A stretch of DNA of 16,343 bases from Cytophagales bacterium (GTDB lineage Bacteria; Bacteroidota; Bacteroidia; Cytophagales; ES-bin-26): NCBI GenBank assembly GCA_014379925.1, contig JACMKY010000600.1, forward strand, positions 1 to 16,343, given 5' to 3'. Every line of letters begins with the position of its first letter. The stretch's first letter is position 1. Below are positions 15,333 through 16,343 of the stretch, piece after piece. The position numbers were made by a program, and so were the translations under genes. Under the pieces are notes generated by a model. That model ran no database searches and was not told where the DNA came from. It saw only the letters and a program-made list of their open reading frames with translations.

Positions 15333-16343
15333 ATGAAAAAATTACTGCTTACGCTCTCGCTTGCCGGTTTACTCACCGCCTGCTTTCAGGATAGTGACAT
15401 CAACGTAGATCCGAACCGTTCGGCTTCGGTAGACCCGTCGTTGCTTTTCACGGGAGCGGCCACCCAACTTTCTCTGCTGCGGGTGGGCGAACTTACGTGG
15501 CCCGTGGCGCTTTCGACCCAGATGTGGGCTTCGGGCGCCCGTTGGGGATTGCAGCAGGCCCAGTACGATCAAACCCGCATCCGGTCGGTGTGGGGAAGAA
15601 CGTATACCGATGTGCTGAAAAACCTGGCGGTAGCCATTAACCTGGCCGAAAACACCACGCCCAAGGCGAACAACACCCTGGCCCAGTGCAAAATTCTGAT
15701 GGCGCTTACCTACGCCCAAACGTCGTTGCTGTGGGGCGACATTCCGTTTACCGAAGCTGCCAACGGCGAAGTGGATTTTCCCAGATTCGACCCCCAGCCG
15801 ACGGTGCTCAACGGAGCCCTGGCCATGCTCGACGAGGCCATTGGTCAGATGGACGGCACTTCCCGCGCCATTGGCGCTCCCAACGACGTGTATTACCAAG
15901 GCGATATGGTCAAGTGGAAGAAGCTGGCCAACTCCCTCAAATTGCGCATCCTGCTCACGATGGTGGACGCCGATCCGGGCAAGGCGGCGGTGATCGGGGA
16001 GATGATGGCACTGCCCGCGGGAAGCATGGTTTCCGGGATCGCCGACAACGCCCAGTTTCCCTATTTTAACCAGCCCGGCCGGCAAAACCCGCGCTTTTCG
16101 TTCACCGCTATTTTCCGGGGCGGGGTGCAATCCGACTGGTACTGCTCCAAGCCGGTGTACGACCTGTTGGTCTCCCTCAACGATCCGCGCGTTCCGTACT
16201 TCTTTCAGCCGGGTCCCGGGGCCGCGCCGGGTCAGTTCGTGGCCCTCAATTCCGTGGAGCCCTACACCCCCACCTCTTCGCTGGTGAACATGAACCTGCT
16301 GCGGGCCGATTTGCCCGAAGTGACGTTTTCGTATTCGGAGCAG
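15333..16343 (+). CDS. SusD/RagB-like nutrient-binding lipoprotein, 5' part
   Basis: The frame starts at ATG 15333 and stays open to the window end, giving 337 residues of a protein that normally has about 450-550. MKKLLLTLSLAGLLTAC is a lipoprotein signal with C17, followed by DSDINVDPN, the usual start of SusD-like lipoproteins of the SusD-like_2 kind. The body is alpha-helical and TPR-like, with CKILMALTYAQTSLLWGDIP (about 119-138), where the LWGDIPFTEA motif is typical, then LAMLDEAIGQMD (about 164-175) and WKKLANSLKLRILLTM (about 195-210). It would sit on the outer membrane surface and bind the ligand imported by the preceding SusC receptor. The 122-base gap to SusC is longer than in many susCD pairs. 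The substrate is unknown. Confidence 0.93.
   Translation, partial: MKKLLLTLSLAGLLTACFQDSDINVDPNRSASVDPSLLFTGAATQLSLLRVGELTWPVALSTQMWASGARWGLQQAQYDQTRIRSVWGRTYTDVLKNLAVAINLAENTTPKANNTLAQCKILMALTYAQTSLLWGDIPFTEAANGEVDFPRFDPQPTVLNGALAMLDEAIGQMDGTSRAIGAPNDVYYQGDMVKWKKLANSLKLRILLTMVDADPGKAAVIGEMMALPAGSMVSGIADNAQFPYFNQPGRQNPRFSFTAIFRGGVQSDWYCSKPVYDLLVSLNDPRVPYFFQPGPGAAPGQFVALNSVEPYTPTSSLVNMNLLRADLPEVTFSYSEQ

Overview
The window looks like chromosomal DNA from a Bacteroidota bacterium, probably of the Cytophagales (Spirosoma/Larkinella-like). This is inference. It rests on a SusC/SusD pair with the usual TonB-linked receptor and lipoprotein layout, promoter motifs of the Bacteroidota TAnnTTTG type, a PadR gene coupled to an FtsX-like permease with a prefix domain, few Shine-Dalgarno sites, and moderately high GC with AT-rich promoter islands. 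No tRNA, rRNA, CRISPR array, transposase or phage gene was seen.

Layout, left to right. (1) 2-343: 3' end of a small NTF2/SnoaL-like protein, followed by a spacer holding a 24-bp near-palindrome, a 12-bp tandem repeat and a good promoter. (2) 630-1532: complete myo-inositol oxygenase with all six iron ligands, ending at a hairpin plus T-run. (3) 1643-4170, minus strand: two multi-pass membrane proteins, a DUF2157-type protein followed by a 491-residue protein with about ten helices, an internal coiled coil and a Gly-rich tail. They are separated by an inverted repeat that supplies coding sequence to both. (4) 4347-6959: an 870-residue protein with two CbbX/SpoVK-type AAA+ modules behind a duplicated, probably beta-rich N-terminal module, closed by a strong terminator. 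(5) 7085-7780: a class III sirtuin-like deacylase without zinc-binding cysteines. (6) 8081-11037: a PadR regulator overlapping by 4 bp an ABC-type FtsX/MacB-like permease, with a spaced direct repeat in front of PadR that may be its operator. (7) 11437-16343: a cyclophilin lipoprotein, a SusC-type receptor and a SusD-type lipoprotein cut by the window end, forming a possible nutrient-uptake operon.

The genes form several separate units. The strongest candidates for undescribed biology are the double-duplicated AAA+ protein divergent from the two membrane proteins, the cyclophilin lipoprotein placed directly ahead of a SusCD pair, and the repeat-derived coding sequence inside and at the ends of the membrane-protein genes. 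Nothing here can be claimed with confidence as a new defence or mobile system.
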